A DNA stretch of 43,059 nt from assembly GCA_945885775.1 (NCBI GenBank), contig CAMCZF010000003.1:1-43059 (forward strand). The letters run 5' to 3'. The notes under the pieces are model-generated. The model had not been told where the DNA came from and ran no database searches. It saw only the letters and a list, made by a program, of their open reading frames with translations. The position numbers and the translations under genes are program-made. Positions within the stretch are counted from its first letter, which is position 1. The number at the start of each line of letters is the position of its first letter. Shown in pieces: positions 16,639 to 26,232 of the stretch. This DNA comes from Rhodoferax sp. OV413 (lineage in GTDB: Bacteria; Pseudomonadota; Gammaproteobacteria; Burkholderiales; Burkholderiaceae_C).

Positions 16639-17499
16639 ATGTCCTGCCGTACCATCGCAGGAATAGAAAAATCTACCAAAAGTAATGCCATAGTCTTCGA
16701 TCCTCTAGCCCTGAACAACATGCCCATTGACCGAAGTTTGACCGATAGACTCGGCTTTTCTCGAAGCGGAGTGCTGAGTTCTCGCTCGGTGATGCTGCCC
16801 GAGCTGCGCCACCTCATGGCCATGGCTCCGGCTGACTCAGACACCGCCACACTGCAGCGCTTGGTCGTTGATGAAGACGCGTTGCACAAACCCTCGGCCG
16901 CTAACCGAATCAAGACCTTTGCCTTTCTGCGTCGTTTGTATGGCTTGAACCCGCAGCTGCCGCTTTACCGGGAATTCACGCGTTTGTGCCATTTGTCGCC
17001 CAACGACACAACGGTTTTGGCCAGCTCGCTGGCCTTTGCCCGTGAGCCTGTCTTGCGAGCCTGTGCCGAAATGGTTGTGGCTACGCCCATAGGGCAACCG
17101 CTCGGACGCGAGGACTTTGAAGCATGGGTGCGTCAGCATGCCCCGGGCCGCTACACACACACCATGTATGTCAGTTTCAGTCACAACCTGTACGCCTCGT
17201 TTTTCCAACTTGGTTTTCTGGGCGACGCCGTCGGCAAGGCCCGAATCCGAAAGCGCCGCAATGTCCGCCCGGCCTCTGCCGCCTACGCCGCTTTTTTGGA
17301 TTGGCTCTCTGGGCTCAATGGTTTGGCGTTGCTGACAGGGCCGTTTTCGCTGACCCTAGAGTTGTCCAAGGATGAGCACATTGCTCATTTGTCTGCCGCC
17401 GGGCAGCAGGGTCTTATGCGGGTCGCCCATGCGGGTGGCGTTTTACAACTGGATTTCTCCGCATGGCTGCGGCCTGGTGAATCCAGACTTTCTTTCTAA
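16639..17499 (+). CDS. brxA: BREX protein BrxA (DUF1819)
   Basis: The gene is first in the brxA-B-C-pglX-Z-L order and its product fits the DUF1819 family in content and position. A helical core (LPELRHLMA, then NRIKTFAFLRRLYGLN) leads into a C-terminal LELSKDEHIAHLS region. BrxA is a small DNA-binding protein of the BREX complex. The product is 286 residues from ATG 16639; a start at ATG 16720 (MPIDRSLTDRLGF) would give 259, nearer the usual size, and neither has a convincing ribosome binding site. brxB starts nine bases after the stop. Confidence 0.82.
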   Translation: MSCRTIAGIEKSTKSNAIVFDPLALNNMPIDRSLTDRLGFSRSGVLSSRSVMLPELRHLMAMAPADSDTATLQRLVVDEDALHKPSAANRIKTFAFLRRLYGLNPQLPLYREFTRLCHLSPNDTTVLASSLAFAREPVLRACAEMVVATPIGQPLGREDFEAWVRQHAPGRYTHTMYVSFSHNLYASFFQLGFLGDAVGKARIRKRRNVRPASAAYAAFLDWLSGLNGLALLTGPFSLTLELSKDEHIAHLSAAGQQGLMRVAHAGGVLQLDFSAWLRPGESRLSF

Positions 17500-17508
17500 A
17501 GCCAAGCT

Positions 17509-18063
17509 ATGAGCTACGCACAAACCATTCTCGATAAGTTGAAGGCCCATCTCGCCTTGCCATGGCCGGTCAATGTGTCTGGGCAAGAGCGGGTCCTAAT
17601 GGCGGTATACCCCCCCAGCGAAGAGCGTCGCATACGCCGCTTTATTGACAGCGGTGAATTTGCTGCCGAGATTCGCACCTTGCAGCACGGCTGGTCGTCG
17701 CTGGATCTTTCCACCGTCTTTTCCCAATGGTTGGCTGCGCACGAAAACGGCGAACGCCTGCTGAATAGGCCGACCCGGCTGTGGGATGACAAGGGCAACA
17801 TCAAGGGCCTGGAGGAGTACCTGGTGGAGCGCATTACCCAGGCCGCTGCCAATGACGACGCCAACACGGTTTTTGCACTGGTCGGTTGCGGCGGCTTGTT
17901 TGGCCTGTTCAGCGTGTCACAACTCATTGGCCAAGTTTGTGAAAAAGTGCCGGGGCGCATCGTCGCGTTTTTTCCGGGCGAGCATGACGCCGAAAACAAC
18001 AGTTATCGCTTACTGGGTGCCAAAGACGGCTGGGGCTACTTGGCCACCACGATCACAGCCTGA
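17509..18063 (+). CDS. brxB: BREX protein BrxB (DUF1788)
   Basis: The 184-residue product begins QTILDKLKAHLALPWP and contains YPPSEERRIRRFID, SSLDLSTVFSQW and FALVGCGGLFGLFSVSQL. This is the pattern and length of DUF1788/BrxB. The family is part of all type 1 BREX operons; its biochemical role is unclear, and it is thought to join the BREX complex with BrxC and PglZ. It is nine bases downstream of brxA and 40 bp upstream of brxC. The sequence is intact. Confidence 0.88.
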   Translation: MSYAQTILDKLKAHLALPWPVNVSGQERVLMAVYPPSEERRIRRFIDSGEFAAEIRTLQHGWSSLDLSTVFSQWLAAHENGERLLNRPTRLWDDKGNIKGLEEYLVERITQAAANDDANTVFALVGCGGLFGLFSVSQLIGQVCEKVPGRIVAFFPGEHDAENNSYRLLGAKDGWGYLATTITA

Positions 18064-18103
18064 GCCACAAGCACTTCCACAAATAACCAAAACAGGATAA
18101 AAA

Positions 18104-21100
18104 ATGAAAAACAGGGACGTTTTTGAAAAGAACATCGACACCTTCGCTTTGGAAAACCAAGGTGTGGCCAAAGTCGACGAGGCCATGGACGCCCAACAGC
18201 AGCACACCCTGCGGTTTGAGCTGGAGACCTTTGTTTGCAAGGGCCACTATGAAGAAGGCCTCAAGCGCATTCTGGAAACTTATGTCGAGACGCTGGGCCG
18301 GGGCTCGGAGGCACCCGCAGCCTGGGTGTCTGGCTTTTTTGGTAGCGGCAAGTCCCACATGGTCAAGATGCTGCGTGCGCTGTGGACCAACACGCCCTTT
18401 GCCGACAAGCGCACCCCGCGTGACATTGCGCGCCTGCCCTCGTCAGTGGCTGATGCCCTGAAAGAGCTGGACACCCTGGCGCGACAAAAAAAGGCCCCCC
18501 TCCTGGCCGCCTCGGGCACCCTGAGCCAGGGCAACAGCGACAGCATTCGCAAGGCGGTACTTGCCATCGTGTTCAAGGCCTGCGGTTTGCCCAGCAACTA
18601 CAGCGAGGCTCGTGCACTGATGTGGCTGCGCAGCGAAGGCATCGAGGCAGCGGTGCGTCAAACCTTGAGCCAACAAGGCAAGGTGTTGGAGCGCACTTTG
18701 ACCGATTTGACGGTATCCACCGCATTGCATGAGGCCATCCTAGCGGCCAAGCCAGGCATTGCACGAGACAGTTATGCGCTGGGCGACCGCTTGGAGGCAC
18801 AGTTTGCCGTCCAGGGTGACATCGACAAAGACGATTTTTTACGGGCATTCAAGGAAGCCACCCGACAAGATGGCACGGTGCCCATCTTTCTGCTGGTGCT
18901 GGACGAGTTGCAGCAATACATCGCCGACAGTGCCGACCGGGCCACACGGGTCCAGGATGTCGTTGAGTCTTTGGCCAGCAACATGGATGGGCGCGTGCTG
19001 GTCGTGGCGACCGGCCAAGCTGCTTTGGCGGACACACGCAACCTGCAAAAACTGATGGGCCGTTTTTCTGTGCCCGTGCTGCTGTCCACCTCCGATGTGG
19101 AAGAGGTTTTGCGCGAAACCGTCTTGAAGAAAAAGCCTAGCGCCGCTACCGCATTGACTGCACTGTTCAGTCCCAATGGTTGTCTGGGTGAGGTGTCGTC
19201 TCATTTGCGCCAAAGTAGCTTCGAGCACCGGCGAGAAGACGAGCCCGTGCTCAGCGCCTCGTACCCCATTCTCCCCACCCGCCAACGCTTGTGGGAGCGG
19301 GTGCTGGGCAGCACCGACACCACCGGCACCGGCATCCAGCTGCGGTCTCAGCTACGCCTGGCTTTTGAGGCGGTCAAAATAACAGCCAAGTCAGACTTGG
19401 GCGCCATCGTTGGGGGCGACTTCATTTACGACGAAATTCGCCAGCGGCTACGGCAATCCAACCAAATCAGCGCTGAAATAGCCGACAGCATTGACAGCCT
19501 GCAGCGTGACGGCCACCACCTCAAATCCCGTGTCTTGAAAGCGGTTTTTCTGCTCAGCCGCGTCATCAGCAGCTCAGCTGCAGACACCGGCCTTAAAACC
19601 GATGCGCAGTCGGTGGCTGACCTGCTGGTGGACAACCTGAACGCCGACAACTCCGCGCTGCGTGCCAACGTCAAAGCGCTTTTGGAAGAACTGGTCAATA
19701 CCGACCGTAAGCTCATGCGCGTCGCCAGCGCAGCCGGCGGCATTGAAGAGTACCGCTTGCAAACCAAAGAAAGTGCCGAATGGTTTTCCTATTGCAGCAA
19801 TGAAGAGATCGGTCTGCGCAGCGACCCCAACAGCTATGAATCCAAATTGCGCGAGGAACTGTCCGCCTCGGCCACCGACCTGGTCCGAAAAATCGCCGTC
19901 CCGCAGGGGGCCAGCAAGCAAGTACGCCGCCTGAGCCTGCACACTGACCCCGTCGGCTCGCCCAAAGAGCAAGACGGCCTGTTTATTTGGCTGCGTTCTG
20001 ACATTGACGGTACGCGTGCCAAAGAGGTCGAACAGGATGCCGCGCGCGCTGGCCTGGGTTCATCCGTCACCTTCGCACATGTGGGCCTGCCCAAAAAAGA
20101 CGAGCTGGTCAAAGCCCTGATCGAACGCGAAGCCGCTAAACGCACGCTGGAACACTTTGGCCAACCCAAGACCACCGAGGGCCAGGAGGCCCGTAACGCC
20201 CTGGCTAAGCAGCAATCTGGGGCAGAAAGCCGAGTGGCCGAACTGCTGGCCGATGCCATTGCCAACGCCCAAGTGTTTCAAGGCGGCGGCCAGGCGGTAG
20301 AAGACGGTGCCACGCTGGATGAGCGCCTGAAGAAAGCCGCTACCGACGGTGCCACTCGCTTATTGCCCAAGTTTTCCCTGGCTGACGTGCTGGGCTGGCC
20401 CCAGGCTTTTGCTGACGCCGCCAGGGGGCTGGTCAACGCCCTGGAGCGCGTAGGCCACATGCAGGCGGCAGAAACCCACCCGGGCGCGCTGGAGGTTTTG
20501 GCCCACATTGCCGCCGGCTCCCACAAGGGCGCCAAACTCAAAGAGCGTTTTACCGGCGCCCCCTACGGCTGGAGCAACGAGGCCATACTGGCCCTGCTCG
20601 CCGTGCTGTTTAGCGCGGGGCAGCTAAAGGTCACCACAGCCACCGGGCAGGTGCTGGCGCCAGGCAAATTTTTGGAGCGCGATGTCAACCAATACGCCTT
20701 TGAGCGCGAAAACACCCCTTTGTCAGCAACAGAAAAGCGTGCCATTGCCCGCCTGACCAAGTGCAAGCCCGAAGAGGCCGAACTGGAGGCCCCCAAATAC
20801 GTCGCCACACTCAAGGACGCTTTTGCTCAGGTGTCAGGGGCCGCGCCACGCCCTGCAAGCACGCTGCCCGAGCTGCTAGATACGCTGGACAAACTCAGTG
20901 GCAAAGACCTGGTTAAGCGCATCGCGTTGGACGAAAAAGCCGTCCAGCAACTGCGCGACGACATTGAAGCCCAAGTCGCCACCGCCAAAGACCGCGAACC
21001 CCGCTGGTCATCCCTGGGAGCCCTGGTGGGCTACCTGGGCGCCGATGCGGGGGGCGAAGCCCAGGCCACCGCCATCCGGGCCGAGCGCCAGTCCGTTCTG

Positions 21101-21580
21101 GACGGCCGGCTTTTGCTGGCCCAGCCCGACCCCGTGCCACCCTTGATCAGCCGTGCGTCTGATTTGCTGCGCAATGCGCTCAACCAGTCCTACGCCGCCT
21201 ATGCCCAGCAATTTACGCAAGGCGTTCAGAGCCTGCAGGCGCAGGCTGATTGGGCGCGGTTGGCCGCTGCAGACCAAACCACCATCCTTGAGCACACAGG
21301 TTTGGCCGCCGCTGAGGCCGCCCCGGCGGTGGGCACCCTGCAAGAACTGCTGCAGGCGCTGGCCCACTGCACCCCCCAGCGCTGGGCCGAACGCCAGCAG
21401 GCCGTGGCAGGCAAGTTGCAGCAGGCTGCCGCTGCCTGCGCCAAAAAGCTGGAGCCCACTGTGCAGCCCTATTCAGCCCCAGCCCGCATGGTGCGCACTG
21501 AGGTGGAGCTAGACGCTTGGCTGGCAGAAGTGCGCCTGGCGGTGCTTGCCAAGCTGCCGTCTGGCCCCGTGCAGTTCTAA
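18104..21580 (+). CDS. brxC: BREX protein BrxC (large AAA+ ATPase)
   Basis: This 1158-residue protein begins MKNRDVFEKNIDTFALENQG, a typical BrxC opening. A Walker A reads SGFFGSGKSHMVKML (about 76-90) and a Walker B IFLLVLDELQQYI near residue 265. The rest is long and helical, as in PglY/BrxC. It is an ATPase needed for BREX defence and probably for site-specific methylation. Its length is close to the family's usual 1,150-1,250 residues and no break is visible. The DNA is GC-rich like brxA and brxB. A non-core gene follows 16 bases after the stop. Confidence 0.93.
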   Translation: MKNRDVFEKNIDTFALENQGVAKVDEAMDAQQQHTLRFELETFVCKGHYEEGLKRILETYVETLGRGSEAPAAWVSGFFGSGKSHMVKMLRALWTNTPFADKRTPRDIARLPSSVADALKELDTLARQKKAPLLAASGTLSQGNSDSIRKAVLAIVFKACGLPSNYSEARALMWLRSEGIEAAVRQTLSQQGKVLERTLTDLTVSTALHEAILAAKPGIARDSYALGDRLEAQFAVQGDIDKDDFLRAFKEATRQDGTVPIFLLVLDELQQYIADSADRATRVQDVVESLASNMDGRVLVVATGQAALADTRNLQKLMGRFSVPVLLSTSDVEEVLRETVLKKKPSAATALTALFSPNGCLGEVSSHLRQSSFEHRREDEPVLSASYPILPTRQRLWERVLGSTDTTGTGIQLRSQLRLAFEAVKITAKSDLGAIVGGDFIYDEIRQRLRQSNQISAEIADSIDSLQRDGHHLKSRVLKAVFLLSRVISSSAADTGLKTDAQSVADLLVDNLNADNSALRANVKALLEELVNTDRKLMRVASAAGGIEEYRLQTKESAEWFSYCSNEEIGLRSDPNSYESKLREELSASATDLVRKIAVPQGASKQVRRLSLHTDPVGSPKEQDGLFIWLRSDIDGTRAKEVEQDAARAGLGSSVTFAHVGLPKKDELVKALIEREAAKRTLEHFGQPKTTEGQEARNALAKQQSGAESRVAELLADAIANAQVFQGGGQAVEDGATLDERLKKAATDGATRLLPKFSLADVLGWPQAFADAARGLVNALERVGHMQAAETHPGALEVLAHIAAGSHKGAKLKERFTGAPYGWSNEAILALLAVLFSAGQLKVTTATGQVLAPGKFLERDVNQYAFERENTPLSATEKRAIARLTKCKPEEAELEAPKYVATLKDAFAQVSGAAPRPASTLPELLDTLDKLSGKDLVKRIALDEKAVQQLRDDIEAQVATAKDREPRWSSLGALVGYLGADAGGEAQATAIRAERQSVLDGRLLLAQPDPVPPLISRASDLLRNALNQSYAAYAQQFTQGVQSLQAQADWARLAAADQTTILEHTGLAAAEAAPAVGTLQELLQALAHCTPQRWAERQQAVAGKLQQAAAACAKKLEPTVQPYSAPARMVRTEVELDAWLAEVRLAVLAKLPSGPVQF

Positions 21581-21596
21581 ACCCGAAAGTCTGATC

Positions 21597-22130
21597 ATGA
21601 GTATTCTTCTGGACGCCAATGCCGTTGTTCCGGCCGTTTGGGGCGGGCTGGTAGGCGGCCTCCTTACCTGGGTGATCGTCACCAAGTCTGCGCTGCGCGC
21701 CGCGTCCCAGCAAACGGCTGCCCACCTTGCTGCCTTGGATGCTGAGCGCGACAAACTCAACGAAAAGCATGTCAACCAACTGGCAGCGCTAGAGCTACGG
21801 CACGACGACCAGCTAAAGAAGGTGGAGTCACCGCTGACCGTCACCGTGCACCCCTTTGTGGACGCCGCAGAGGACAAAGGTCTTTTCAAGAAAAGCACCA
21901 CATTGGAGGTCGGCTACAAATACCAGCTCATGGTGCAAGGTATTCCCTGCATGGAGCCCCACCGCGTGGTGGTGGAGACCCAGACCAAAGTGGAGCTAGA
22001 CGACCAAGCCATCAAGGCTTTTAGCGAAAAAGCCCTGGCCCTTGCCGAAGCTGCCACCAACATCAAAGGCGTGGGTGCCGCCAAAACGCTCATCTCGGTA
22101 GCCAAGACTGTGGTTCTAGGGCGCAAGTAG
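21597..22130 (+). CDS. Membrane-anchored coiled-coil protein inserted in the BREX operon
   Basis: I start at ATG 21597 (MSILLDANAVVPAVWGGLVG), giving 177 residues. Residues 8-29 form one hydrophobic segment, probably a membrane anchor. Residues 34-75 are a charged coiled coil (HLAALDAERDKLNEKHVNQL). About 100 residues follow that look like a small beta-rich domain with a final helix (LTVTVHPF, then HRVVVETQTKVEL). It lies 16 bases after brxC and 102 bp before pglX, on the same strand and with the same base composition. It is not one of the six core BREX genes and I do not recognise its family. It may tether the BREX complex to the membrane; that is speculative. Confidence 0.7.
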   Translation: MSILLDANAVVPAVWGGLVGGLLTWVIVTKSALRAASQQTAAHLAALDAERDKLNEKHVNQLAALELRHDDQLKKVESPLTVTVHPFVDAAEDKGLFKKSTTLEVGYKYQLMVQGIPCMEPHRVVVETQTKVELDDQAIKAFSEKALALAEAATNIKGVGAAKTLISVAKTVVLGRK

Positions 22131-22232
22131 TTATGTGCCAAATGTGCCTCTAGCCCCCGTAGAACGGGCGTAAGCAGCTAGCAAAAGAATAGCAAAAGCC
22201 ATGACAAGAACAATGCAAACAGGGACCTAACC

Positions 22233-25200
22233 ATGAAATCCGCACTTCCCCGCGAACACCGCCGAATCCTGGAGAGCACGGTAGCCCAGGCCCGCACCCA
22301 GGCCGAAGACGGCGCTGCCAAAGCCCTCAAAGCCCTGGCTGTAGGTGCCAAAGAGCCGCAAACTCACGCGACCCCTGAGCAAAAAAGGCTGCGGGTGCAA
22401 CTGCGCGCCCATGGCCGTGCGCTTGGCGATATGGCTGCTGCAGACGGCATCCAGGCCACCGCCCATCTGGTTACCGAGATTGCTTACGAGCACTGGCACC
22501 GCATGCTGTTTGCCCGCTTTCTGGCCGAGAGCAGCCTGTTGATGCACCCCGACGGCTACCCCGTAAGCCTGGCCGACTGCAAAGAAGACGTTGCCACTTG
22601 TCTACCCCCAGCCCGCAGCGAATGGGAAGTGGCCGGGCGCTACGCCAGTGCCATGCTGCCCAACGTGTTCCGCTCCAACAGCCCCGTGCTGGCTCTGGCC
22701 TTACCGCTGGAGACCGAGCAGGCGCTGGAGGCCCTGCTGGCCAAACTCCCTTCCACCGTGTTCCAGGCCGATGACAGCCTGGGCTGGAGCTACCAGTTCT
22801 GGCAAGCGCAGAAGAAAGAAGACGTGCAGCGGCAAATGAAGCAGGCCGGCACCAAGGTGGGCGCGGACGAGTTGCCCGCCGTCACCCAGCTGTTTACCGA
22901 GCAATACATGGTGGCCTTTCAGCTGGAAAACGCCCTGGGTGCCTGGATGCACAGCCGCCACCCCCGCATGGCGTTGCCGGTGGACATGCCGTACTTCCGT
23001 AAGATGCCCGATGGCTCACCCGCCGCAGGCACCTTCCCCGCGTGGCCCGACAGCTTGGCCACCTTCACGCTGTTAGACCCCTGTCTGGGTTCTGGCCACT
23101 TTTTGGTGTCGGCGTTCCATTACCTGGTGCCGCTGCGCTGCGCGACCGAAAAGTTGAGCGTGCGTGATGCGGCAGACCGTGTGCTGGCCGACAACCTGTA
23201 TGGCCTGGAGTTGGATGCCCGCTGCGTAGAGATTGCCGCCTTCGCTCTGGCCTTGGCCGCCTGGCGCTACCCGGACGAGAAGGGCAACGCCCTGGGCTAC
23301 CGAGCGTTGCCACGTCTGAACATTGCTTGTGTGGGGGTGGCACCGCGTAGCAAAAAGGTGGATTGGCTCAAATTGGCCGAAGGCGACCGACGCTTGGAAG
23401 ACGGCATGGCCGCGCTGTATGACCTGTTTCAAAAAGCGCCTGAGCTAGGCAGCCTGATTGACCCCAAGGCCGCAACCCAGGGCGACCTGATCAGCGCCCA
23501 GTGGGACGAGCTTGCCAATAAGCTGGACTTGGCCTTGGTTGCCAAAGATGGTGGTGCTAGCGATGCGCAAGACACGGAGGCCACCTCTGCTGCTTTGGAA
23601 GCCGGCGTCACCGCCCGTGGCATGGTGCACGCTTCGCGCATCCTCACGCGGCGGTATCACTTGGTGATGACCAATCCGCCGTACCTGGGCACAGGACAGC
23701 ATGGGGCGGTGCTGAAAGACTTTTGCGAAGCGCATTACAAGACTGCTAAAAGCGACCTGGCCAATGTGTTTTTGGAGCGTTGCCTGAGGCTCTGCGCGCC
23801 GGGCGGTGTGGTTTCGTTTGTGATGCCACAGAACTGGCTGTTTCTGGGCAGCTATCAGAAGCAGCGTGAGCATTTATTGCGGTATTCGACTTGGAATCTA
23901 TTGGCTCGCTTGGGTGAAAACGGTTTTGACAGTTCAGATGCAGCGGGGGCGTTCATCATCCTGCTGACCCTCACCCTCGCCAAGCCTCTTGCGGAACAGC
24001 CCCTACGCGGGCTCGATGCCAGCGCACCCAAGTCGCCGGGGGAGAAGGCGGTGTTGTTGGCGGGCGGGGATGTGGTGGAGGTGAGTCAGGCGGGTCAGTT
24101 GGCAAACCCTGATTCGAGGGTCGTTCTCGAAACAATCCAATCACTAAACTTGCTTCTTGATCGTGTTTCAAGTATCGAAGGACTATCTACAGGTGATAGC
24201 GAGCGATTCGTAGCTCACTTTTGGGAAGTGCGGTGGCGTGACGGAGTGTGGGACCCATTTATTCAGAACGTAGAAACCACAACCCTCTTTGGCGGAAGGA
24301 GCGAGGTTGTTCGATGGGAAAAGGGCTCAGGCTCACTTCATAGCTTCCCCGCTGCACATAACTTCCCGTCAGAGGTTATGAACAACCGAAACATTCTTGG
24401 AAGAGAAGGAGTACGAATTACGCAAATGCGAGATTTGGCTTGCACTCTTTATTCAGGTGAAATTTTCGGGAAGAGTGGTGCAACAGTAGTTCCACATCTA
24501 GCAGAGGAACTTCCAGCAATATGGTGTTTTGTAACGTCAGAAGGATATTGCACTGAAGTTAGGAAAATTGATCAAAAGGTAAATGTCACAAACACTACAT
24601 TGGCAAAAGTTCCATTTGACCTCGCCTACTGGCAGCAAGTCGCCGCCGAGCGCTACCCCAACGGCCTGCCCAAACCCTATTCTGACGACCCCACGCAGTG
24701 GATCTTCCACGGCCACCCGCAGAGTGCCACCGATCCGCTGCAAGTGGCAGTCTCCCGCCTGCTGGGCTACCGCTGGCCTGCGGAGTCCGATGCCAAGATG
24801 GAACTTTCGGATGAAGCCCGCACCTGGATCGCCCGCTGCAAAGAGCTGGACAGCCTGGTGGATGACGACGGCATACTTAGCCTGCCTGCCGTGCGGGGTG
24901 AGGCGGCGGCGGTGGACCGGCTGCGTGCCTTGCTGGCCCAGGCCTTTGGCACCGGCTGGACGCCAGCCAGCGAGGCCAAGCTATTGAGCGATGCGGGTTG
25001 CGAAGGCCTACCGCTGGCACAGTGGCTGCGCGACAAGTTTTTTGAGCAGCATGTGGCCCGTTTCCAAAAGCGCCCCTTCATCTGGCATGTGTGGGACGGC
25101 CACAAAGACGGCTTCTCTGCGCTGCTGAACTACCACACGCTTACTCGCGCCAAGCTGCAAACCCTGATCCACACCTACCTGGGCGACTGGATCACCCAGC

Positions 25201-25616
25201 AGCGCCGCACCGTAGACGCCGGTGGCGCCCAAGCGGGCGAGGCCACGCTCAAACTGGCAAAGGCCGAAGCGCTAAAGGTGCAGCTAGAAGCAATTGCCCA
25301 GGGCGAAAAGCCCTTTGACATTTTTGTGCGCTGGAAGCCACTGCACCGGCAACCTATAGGCTGGGAGCCCGACCTGAACGACGGCGTGCGCATGAATATC
25401 CGCCCCTTTGTAGAAGCCGGTGTGCTGCGCATCCCCCGCGCCAAGCTGGGTATCAAGTGGGAGAGCGACCGTGGCAAAGACGTGGCCAGCGCGCCCTGGT
25501 TCAAGCTGGGGCCCACCTACGCCGAGCCAGAGGGCACCCGCATCAATGACCACCATTTGAGTCTGGCAGAGAAGCAAGCGGCGCGGGAGAAAGCTGGCGG
25601 GAAAGCCGCCAATTAG
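22233..25616 (+). CDS. pglX: BREX adenine-specific DNA methyltransferase PglX
   Basis: The product is 1127 residues. The SAM-binding motif I is LDPCLGSGHFLV near residue 282 and the catalytic motif IV is NPPYLGTGQ near residue 479, as in N6-adenine methyltransferases. A long C-terminal half follows with the target-recognition region. PglX methylates one strand of a non-palindromic site and marks the host DNA as self. The stretch 24115-24615 is clearly poorer in GC than the rest and covers the likely specificity region, a sign of domain exchange. Both ends of the protein look intact. A toxin-antitoxin pair starts 39 bp after the stop. Confidence 0.95.
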   Translation: MKSALPREHRRILESTVAQARTQAEDGAAKALKALAVGAKEPQTHATPEQKRLRVQLRAHGRALGDMAAADGIQATAHLVTEIAYEHWHRMLFARFLAESSLLMHPDGYPVSLADCKEDVATCLPPARSEWEVAGRYASAMLPNVFRSNSPVLALALPLETEQALEALLAKLPSTVFQADDSLGWSYQFWQAQKKEDVQRQMKQAGTKVGADELPAVTQLFTEQYMVAFQLENALGAWMHSRHPRMALPVDMPYFRKMPDGSPAAGTFPAWPDSLATFTLLDPCLGSGHFLVSAFHYLVPLRCATEKLSVRDAADRVLADNLYGLELDARCVEIAAFALALAAWRYPDEKGNALGYRALPRLNIACVGVAPRSKKVDWLKLAEGDRRLEDGMAALYDLFQKAPELGSLIDPKAATQGDLISAQWDELANKLDLALVAKDGGASDAQDTEATSAALEAGVTARGMVHASRILTRRYHLVMTNPPYLGTGQHGAVLKDFCEAHYKTAKSDLANVFLERCLRLCAPGGVVSFVMPQNWLFLGSYQKQREHLLRYSTWNLLARLGENGFDSSDAAGAFIILLTLTLAKPLAEQPLRGLDASAPKSPGEKAVLLAGGDVVEVSQAGQLANPDSRVVLETIQSLNLLLDRVSSIEGLSTGDSERFVAHFWEVRWRDGVWDPFIQNVETTTLFGGRSEVVRWEKGSGSLHSFPAAHNFPSEVMNNRNILGREGVRITQMRDLACTLYSGEIFGKSGATVVPHLAEELPAIWCFVTSEGYCTEVRKIDQKVNVTNTTLAKVPFDLAYWQQVAAERYPNGLPKPYSDDPTQWIFHGHPQSATDPLQVAVSRLLGYRWPAESDAKMELSDEARTWIARCKELDSLVDDDGILSLPAVRGEAAAVDRLRALLAQAFGTGWTPASEAKLLSDAGCEGLPLAQWLRDKFFEQHVARFQKRPFIWHVWDGHKDGFSALLNYHTLTRAKLQTLIHTYLGDWITQQRRTVDAGGAQAGEATLKLAKAEALKVQLEAIAQGEKPFDIFVRWKPLHRQPIGWEPDLNDGVRMNIRPFVEAGVLRIPRAKLGIKWESDRGKDVASAPWFKLGPTYAEPEGTRINDHHLSLAEKQAAREKAGGKAAN

Positions 25617-25655
25617 AGCAGAACCAAACGATTAAACGCATATACAATTATTCTT

Positions 25656-25940
25656 GTGACGAAAAGACTGATCTGGGACGAGGCCAAACGCGCGGCCAAT
25701 CTGGTCAAACACGGTTTGGATTTTGCGGATGCTGGCGAGGTGCTGGAATCGCAGTACCGGCTGGACATTGCCGAGTTGCGTGACAACGAGTTGCGAACCC
25801 AGTCTTTTTCGTATGTGATGAACTGTCTTCGGGTGCTGACAGTGGTTCACATTGACCGCGACGATGCAACGCGGGTCATTAGCTACCGACGTGCAAGCAC
25901 CGCAGAACGAGAGGCTTACTATGAATGGACCGAAAGTTAA
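25656..25940 (+). CDS. brnT: BrnT-family toxin (RelE-like ribonuclease)
   Basis: The 94-residue product, from GTG 25656, shows the BrnT pattern: LIWDEAKRAANLVKHGLDF at the start, TVVHIDRDDATRVIS in the middle and YRRASTAEREAYYE at the end. BrnT is a small RNase with a RelE-like fold that blocks translation when free of BrnA. Just upstream a TACAAT lies at 25643-25648, a fair -10 element without an obvious -35, so the pair may have its own promoter within the BREX operon. It overlaps brnA by 20 bases. Confidence 0.9.
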   Translation: MTKRLIWDEAKRAANLVKHGLDFADAGEVLESQYRLDIAELRDNELRTQSFSYVMNCLRVLTVVHIDRDDATRVISYRRASTAEREAYYEWTES

Positions 25941-26232
25941 TGCGTTGACCCGGGAGCAAGTCAGAGCTGCCGTTGCAGCCATACCACCCGAGGGTGACTA
26001 TGTTTGGGATGGCGAGGACGCAGACGACCGACCCCTGTCCGACGCGGCGTTGCAGGCCGGGCTGGCGGTGGCACTGCGCAAGCGCGGGCGGCCTGCGGGC
26101 TCTGACAAAACGCAAATCGCCCTGCGGGTTGACAACGAGACGCTGGCGGCCTTCCGGGCCACTGGCGCCGGCTGGCAATCGCGCATGAACACGGCCCTGC
26201 GTGACTGGGTCAAATCACACTCGGCAGCATGA
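25921..26232 (+). CDS. brnA: BrnA-family antitoxin
   Basis: I start at ATG 25921 (MNGPKVNALTREQVRAAVAA), inside the end of brnT, giving 103 residues. The C-terminus carries the ribbon-helix-helix type pattern of BrnA: IALRVDNETLAAFRATGAGW then NTALRDWV. BrnA neutralises BrnT and represses the pair's promoter. The end of brnA touches or overlaps the start of pglZ, so translation of antitoxin and pglZ may be linked. That is unusual, because it ties immunity against the toxin to BREX expression. Confidence 0.9.
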   Translation: MNGPKVNALTREQVRAAVAAIPPEGDYVWDGEDADDRPLSDAALQAGLAVALRKRGRPAGSDKTQIALRVDNETLAAFRATGAGWQSRMNTALRDWVKSHSAA

